Assembly: GCA_015501585.1 (NCBI GenBank)
Contig: JADNRY010000010.1
Coordinates: forward strand, 186,001 to 250,000
Source of the DNA: Rhodocollybia butyracea
Taxonomy: Eukaryota > Basidiomycota > Agaricomycetes > Agaricales > Omphalotaceae
Length of the DNA stretch: 64,000 nucleotides
Reading direction: 5' to 3'
Positions 58,499 to 64,000 of the stretch are shown here, piece after piece (the stretch's first letter is position 1; every line of letters begins with the position of its first letter). A model generated the notes under the pieces. That model ran no database searches. It was given only the letters and a program-made list of their open reading frames with translations, and was not told the origin of the DNA. Both the position numbers and the translations under genes were made by a program.

Positions 58499-60237
58499 AT
58501 GGTCAACGACAATCCGACTGCAGTAATTTTCGAAAACAGTGACAATGCCATTCGCTCTTTGCCTCCGAACTCAAAAAACTGGTTTGAAGGACTACTAGGA
58601 ATGGACAAGTAAGTACATACCCACTTTTCTATCCACTTATTTATTAGCTCATTTTCAAAAGTCCTTATTTTCAAGCTGGATTTGGTTTAATGGTGAGCTT
58701 TGGCGACACGACGCGGCTGAAAATAATTGCTTCTCAAAGGGCGTAGGTGTTGCCTTGGGTGCTCTACGTAAATTCGCCTCTTTCAGCGAGGTTTTTCTCC
58801 GCCGCCGACTCCTCGTTCAAGTCGAAATCAACAACAAAGACCGTGCATACCCGTGGTTTCTCTCCTGGATGGCCAACCAGAGTCAACATGGGCCTAAAAG
58901 TGGCTCGATTCTAAGTTCAATCTCCAAAAGCCACCGGCTAAGCCTCGAAACCACCGTTGAACAACATCACAATGAAAGTTCATCTGTATTTTTTAATCTC
59001 GTTGCTGGAACAGGCATGCATTGGTTCAACTATCGTGGCGTCTGGATGCAGGTGTTTGTTTCTTGATATATGAGCTTAGTCTTGTTCTTAGTCTTGTTGT
59101 TCTAACATCCAACATAGGTCCTGCGTGAACGAGATACCCGTTCCCTCCAGCTAATGTCTGGAACCCCCTGGGAAACAATCACTCTCACAACTCTTTCCCG
59201 AGACCGCCAAATCTTCCCTCTCTTGTTTACCGAGGCCAAAGATTTGGCTCTCAAAGACCAAGAAGGTAAACTGGTCATCCAAACTCCCTGGGGAACGGAA
59301 TGGCGCCCGTTCGGAGTCCCAAGGAGGAAGAGACCGCTTCGAAGTGTGGTTTTGGATGAAGGAGTAGGTGAGGGGATTGAGAGGGATGTAGGGGAGTTTT
59401 TAGGGAGGAGAAAATGGTATGTTGACAGAGGTAAGCGTGTTTCGTTTCTAAAAAAACAGATTTACTAATTTGACACCCCAGGTATCCCCTACCGCCGCGG
59501 CTATCTCTTCCACGGCCCCCCCGGTTCTGGAAAAAGTTCATATATCCAAGCTCTCGCAGGGTCGTTAAACTACAACTTGTGCCTATTAAACCTTTCCGAA
59601 CGAGGGCTCGGTGATGATAAATTGACATTCTTACTTTCTACCGTTCCGGAACGAAGTTTTGTTCTTATCGAAGACGTAGATGCTGCGTTTAACAAACGTG
59701 TGCAAACTTCTGAAGATGGGTAAGTCACGTTCTTGGCTCTTTCTTCCGGATAAATAACATCCAGCCAGATATCAATCCTCTGTAACCTTCTCGGGCTTCC
59801 TCAATGCGCTCGACGGCGTGGCCTCTGGCGAAGAACGTATCGTATTCTTAACCACAAACCACCTCGAACGACTCGATCCTGCGCTTATCCGACCGGGCAG
59901 AGTGGATTTTATCCAATATGTCGGCGATGCGACACCTAACCAAGCTAAGAAACTTTTCGAGCGGTTTTATGTGTATGGGAGTGGGGATGGGGATAACGTT
60001 GATCCCTTACGGTCTATCGAATTTACACATACACAAAATCGCCAATCAGAACTAGAGTTACTCGCTCAAACACTGCACGATCTACTAGAAGACAACTTGA
60101 AGAAAGGGAAGAGCATGAGCATGGCTGCGTTACAAGGACTATTTATTCGAAACCAAGGAGTGAATGGAGCGGAGGAGGCTGTAAATGAGGTTAGGGGAGT
60201 GTTTGGGGCGGCGGAAAAGACTGCTAAAAGTACTTGA
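58499..60237 (+). CDS. BCS1: Mitochondrial AAA chaperone Bcs1
   Basis: Starts [17 protein letters not shown] (58499). The exon join after GMD gives [20 protein letters not shown], the single TM and matrix-targeting region (acceptor at 58663 region). BCS1-specific domain: [56 protein letters not shown] and [11 protein letters not shown] domain: Walker [10 protein letters not shown], Walker [12 protein letters not shown], then [38 protein letters not shown]. Bcs1 translocates folded Rieske protein across the inner membrane for complex III assembly. All key motifs are present; the C-terminal helical region ends TAKST. Confidence 0.94.
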
Positions 60238-60920
60238 AATATAACTCCTACTAATACATAATTCCATTTAATCGAATGTTTGACTCCAAACAAGAGAGGC
60301 GCACGCTAAAAAGGTCCATAAGGAGTGGATACAGATGTGTCTATCAATAGAGGTTACAGGTTTGTACTTGACATGAATGGAGGAAATAGTATGTATAGAA
60401 TGAAATTGCTGAACAGAAATTGAATATGAATGCTATATGATAATATTTTTAGTTCTCAATTTGAGGCGTTCCTGTTTTGAGTCTCGAGGTTCTAAATTGA
60501 GCTCGCTTGCGAAGTTGAGTCTGCTTACGGCAGACAACCTTGAGATCGAACAACTGATGGGTATTTCAGGCTGGGCCCGGGGAAACGAACTCAATTTTAG
60601 TAGTGTACAAGTAGGGAGGAGGATATTTGCTGCATACAATTATCGGCAACTATACGATCCTCCTCCTCCTCCTTCACTCTCTAGTTCTCAATTGAATGTA
60701 TACCCTTTCAAAATCACTTGTCGATTTTAATGCTAATGTGAAATTATATCCTTGGAAAGATATTCAGTGAAGTTTCCCAGGCCATTGGGAGCGCCCATAA
60801 TGGTATATTTATTTCTGTAGAAGTTTATTGAGCTTTCAAGCAAGCTAACTGCAACTTGGCTTCTAACCGCCCGGCGCCTGAAACGTGGAGGAAGTCTTGC
60901 TTCTACGACTCGTCGTGCAA
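60238..60920. other. Convergent intergenic region, BCS1 / BUD23
   Basis: About 680 bp between two stop codons. AT-rich, with no gene; a (cct)n run is near 60659-60671. Confidence 0.45.
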
Positions 60921-61951
60921 TTAGAACGTAGGTTTCCGCTTCCTCCCTGTAAACTTTGAATCCCTTGGTACGCTTTCTTTTCCTCGTTTTCGATACAACT
61001 AGGAGTGGTCAGCAAGGGTGCAAAACATAGAAACATAACTTGCCTCCTTCTTCTTCAGAATCCAATCTCTATCAATGACCTTTTGTGATTTCCGCTTTCC
61101 ATTCGCATTCCTATCTCTTGTAGAAACTCGTCTCTTTTCGAATTTGACCTTCCCTTCCTCTTCCAGTTCATCCCCATCTCCTTGGAGTCCCTGCGGGACC
61201 TGCTGAGAATCTGACGATGGCCCTCCACTCATGCCGCCGCCAACAAACAAACACAGAAAAACTTTTCGCGCCTTGTTCGAATTTGGATAATCCACAACCA
61301 CACCTCCTCCAAACCCTGCCTGACGCGCAATCCCGGTCACCAGCTGTATCTGATCGTCATCGCTTGGATAAAACTGCAGCACTGCCCTTGAAGGGTTTTT
61401 CAGCGCACTATGCAGACTAGTAAAAAACTTTTTTAAACGAAAAGGGGGGGAAGACGTGTGGTGAGACGTAGGAGCCGTGAGTAACCATTGGAGGACGGAG
61501 ATGCTGATGGCACCGTCAAAGGAACCGGGGCGAAAGCCCAGGCCTTGACCGATGTCTTGGAGGAAGAGATCACCATCGACTTCACGTTCTAGTGCAACTT
61601 CGAGCATGCTAGGGGCAATGTCAAGACCAGTCCATATATAGCCTTCGTCGTCCAGAATTTCGCCAGACAGGCCGGATCCGCAGCCGATGTCCAGAAGAAA
61701 GGCCGGTGAAGAGGTTGGAAGGTTGAGTAGTTCAAGTGCACGATAGGTCATGCTTGCTTGAATTTGTTGGTTTCGGGTACTGGGGCAGGTGTAAGATTTG
61801 AAGAGTGATTAATTTAGATGGTTTTACGCACTTTTGAGTGTATTTTTTAGCTTCTGTATCGCCATAATACTAGATTGTTGTTATTTTCATTGTAGCGCAA
61901 GGTTGAAGGACATACAAATTCTGCAGGCGCTTGGAGTTCTGGTCTTGACAT
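60921..61951 (-). CDS. BUD23: 18S rRNA (guanine-N7)-methyltransferase Bud23
   Basis: The first exon MSRPELQAPAEF is followed by short exons and a long exon (from 61751). SAM-binding motif I LLDIGCGSGLSGEIL, then YIWTGLDIAPSML, DLFLQDIGQGLGFRPGSFDG, AISISVLQWLL, LHSALKNPSRAVLQFYP, GGGVVVDYPNSNKARKVFLCL, and the Bud23 C-terminal domain ending RDWILKKKE-LYRKRGKESVPRDSKFTGRKRKPTF across the last intron. This tail is diagnostic for Bud23/WBSCR22. The enzyme methylates G1575-equivalent of 18S rRNA with Trm112 during 40S maturation. Starts only 49 bp from the GAA1 ATG on the other strand. Confidence 0.94.
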
Positions 61952-62000
61952 GGTGAAGAGGAAGAAAGACAGAGCGCTTATTTGACATTTAAGCGCTGCT
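61952..62000. promoter_or_regulatory. 49-bp divergent promoter, BUD23 / GAA1
   Basis: The two start codons face away from each other with 49 bp between them, so each 5' leader must be very short or promoter elements must lie within the neighbouring gene. Confidence 0.6.
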
Positions 62001-64000
62001 ATGAACGTCCTTCGCCAACGAGCTCAAGCTTTCTTCAGACCCAATGGAGACCCCGTTCTTGCACGAATAAAACGAAGAAAGGCAATGTTCTCATTAATAT
62101 ATCGTCGGGTGTCAGTTCTCAGGTACATCTATCTGTTCGACTCAAGTGCCATATCCTCATATCCACTAGATTAGCACTATTTATTGCTGGATATGTCTGG
62201 ATGCTCGTCATTCCCTCATCTCAACTCAACCGAGGAGTGTATTTTGACGAAAATGCTCTTCAACCAGGACAAGTGAGTATTTGCTCTGAAGTTGTAATGT
62301 TCTACAGCTAGTTATATCCAGGTCAACACTTATTGGAACTGGAAAGAAGTACGCGACGCAGATGTGTTTCTAGAACAGCTCGAACGACTTCGAGACTCTA
62401 ATGCCACGAGTGAGCAGTGAGATCCCAAACACTCTTCTAATCCTTTTCCGCCTGTTTCTAATGTTTGTGCAGGCGCTCGCAGTTTCTCATGAACGAATTT
62501 CTGAAAATTGGTCTTTCTGCATCCACTCAGAGCTATGAATTCACCGGTATCCACAAGGTTGGTTGGTTGTTTCTGGCCCCTAGATGCTCAACGAATCATA
62601 ACATAGGTCATCAACGGAACGAACGCGTATGCTATACTCTCTTCGCCTCGTGTCTCTGGAGCGGAAGCAACCGTGATATCTGCCTCTTGGCTCAGTCGGA
62701 CAAACGAAGGTGATGGGACTTTGAATCTGCGAGGTGTTGCTACCGTCCTTGCGCTGTCGAAATTCGTAAAAGGCAAGTGCGTTCGTTGCTTCTTCCCTAT
62801 CCTTTCTTATTCTGAATCAGGTTATTCGCTATGGGCCCGAGATATCATCTTTGTTATTAGTGACGGTTATATGGAAGGCATGCAGGCATGGTTGAGCGCG
62901 TACCATGGTGCTCCTCAATCCAGTGCGTCACTCGCTTTCATCTTCACCTTTTCTTGTTTATGTTTTTGGCAGATTTATACGCTCAATCATTAGAATTGAC
63001 CTCTGGTGTAATCTGGACCGCTATCAACATCGACTATCCCGGTCATTCTCTCTCTCACCTTGGGATTTTCCATGGTACGTACTGGCCATATAGACCACAA
63101 CTCTCAAAACTTATGAACTTACGTTCTTTTCTCTCCTTCTAGAAGGACTCAACGGCCGACTCCCCAATCAAGACCTACTAAACTCTTTCCAATACATCTC
63201 TCGTCGTACTGGAGTACCAGTCGTTATCTATGACCACAAAGAAGAAGATTCTCAACTGAATTGGCTCCCCTCCAGCATGCAGAATCACCACGAGATTAAA
63301 ACCTATGCGGCCCAAGCCAGGAATCTGTGGCGTCATGTAGGATTCCAAGCATCTGGTCGGGGAAGTGGAGTTCATGGGTTGTTTCACCAGTCAGTTGTTA
63401 TATGTTCACCTTCTTACACCGAATCTGATGTATATCTATAGATATCGGATCGACGCATTCACAATGTTTGCATTGCCCGCCTCTGGACCTCACGGCTTCC
63501 ATTCACTTGGTCGGTGAGTGAAAACGATGCTAGCTGTACTTTGTATCTATCTCTAATGTCTCTGTCTACAGTATCATCGAATCAACAATGCGAACAACAA
63601 ACAACCTCCTCGAAAGACTCCATGCCTCCTTCTTTTTCTACGTCCTTACAAACTCTGATCGGTTCGTCAAGATCGGCAACTTCCTTCCTAGCGCGATTTT
63701 AATCAGCGTCGCGATGATGTTTGGGGGATTGCATGTTTGGGTTGATGCGGCCTGGGTTTGGACGAATGTCACGAAAGGAGAGATGAAGGAAGACGAAAAA
63801 AAATCGGTCGAGAATAAACGGCTTGAACCTCAGCCGACCGCGACTCCGCATACAGCTATGGTTTGGGTCAGGCGCAAACGATCAGTCCTTGACGTCTTGT
63901 TTATAATGATTGGGACACACATCTTTGGTGCTAGTACGTTCTTCGTGCTGAGTAGTCGGTGGTATAATACGGTTTCGGTAAGCTTTTGACTTCCTTGTTA
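62001..64000 (+). CDS. GAA1: GPI transamidase component Gaa1 (3'-partial)
   Basis: The start MNVLRQRAQAFFRPNGDPV is followed by RRKAMFSLIYRR and, across an intron ending CCACTAG, the first TM LALFIAGYVWMLVIPSSQLNRG. Luminal pieces: VNTYWNWKEVRDADVFLEQLERL, SQFLMNEFLKIGLSASTQSYEF, NGTNAYAILSSPRVSGAEATVISA, LRGVATVLALSKFVKG, YSLWARDIIFVISDGYMEGMQAW, SGVIWTAINIDYPG, GLNGRLPNQDLLNSF, GHALFHQYRIDAFTM-type GVHGLFHQYRIDAFTMFA, and RIIESTMRTTNNLLERLHASFFFYVL leading into C-terminal TMs. Gaa1 is the subunit of the ER GPI transamidase that binds the GPI lipid and shapes an M28-like luminal domain. About ten short exons; truncated by the window end within the C-terminal membrane region. Confidence 0.93.

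Noticed and set aside
58600..58720. Frameshift at the start of BCS1
   Set aside because: Choosing the acceptor ending ...CAAAAG rather than the downstream ...TTTTCAAG restores [12 protein letters not shown] in frame.

Overview
The window is nuclear DNA of a basidiomycete fungus, almost certainly a mushroom-forming member of the Agaricomycetes. Genes are split by many short (about 45-90 bp) GT-AG introns. Families typical of that class are present: F-box proteins, DUF6699, DUF6534 membrane proteins, GH7 cellulases with CBM1 modules, and secreted Cys-rich single-pass proteins. tRNA genes carry introns, and there are no bacterial-type operons. Exon structures were assembled by hand from reading frames, splice signals and family knowledge.

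Layout. Roughly the first 39.7 kb is accessory and repeat-rich. It opens with a duplicated single-pass membrane protein around a broken F-box gene (1-4.3 kb). Next come a 1.8 kb unrecognised insert between two copies of a kinase-gene 3' end, the damaged kinase-like gene itself (6.4-8.6 kb), a possible crinkler-like remnant, a DUF6699 gene, a 113-residue membrane-anchored RING protein, a DUF6534 membrane protein, and a FYVE-SAP-SAP-RING gene whose last exons are frame-disrupted (15.9-18.0 kb). After these lie a secreted/TM Cys-rich protein, an HSP12-type stress protein divergent from ribosomal protein uL24 (RPL26), and a mosaic of degenerate repeats with a large inverted repeat (22.8-26.7 kb). 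Beyond a gene-poor stretch, two GH7 cellulases form a tandem segmental duplication (30.3-38.4 kb).

From 39.7 kb to the end the window is dense and conserved: XAP5/FAM50, tRNA-Ile(UAU), two degenerate Thr-like tRNAs, mitochondrial uS13m with a large insertion, TRAPPC3/Bet3, a USP48-type deubiquitinase, a fungal nuclear regulator of unknown function, LUC7, a DnaJ-ankyrin protein, BCS1, BUD23 and GAA1 (running off the right edge). These genes serve splicing, rRNA modification, vesicle tethering, mitochondrial translation and respiration, and GPI anchoring. They are arranged in tight divergent and convergent pairs.

No defence island, CRISPR array or biosynthetic cluster was found. The most unusual observations are a GH7 paralogue that lost about 29 residues of its catalytic domain and the aromatic pair of its CBM1, a short membrane-anchored RING gene that looks derived from the 3' end of the neighbouring FYVE-SAP-RING gene, the coiled-coil insertion in uS13m, and the large inverted repeat.
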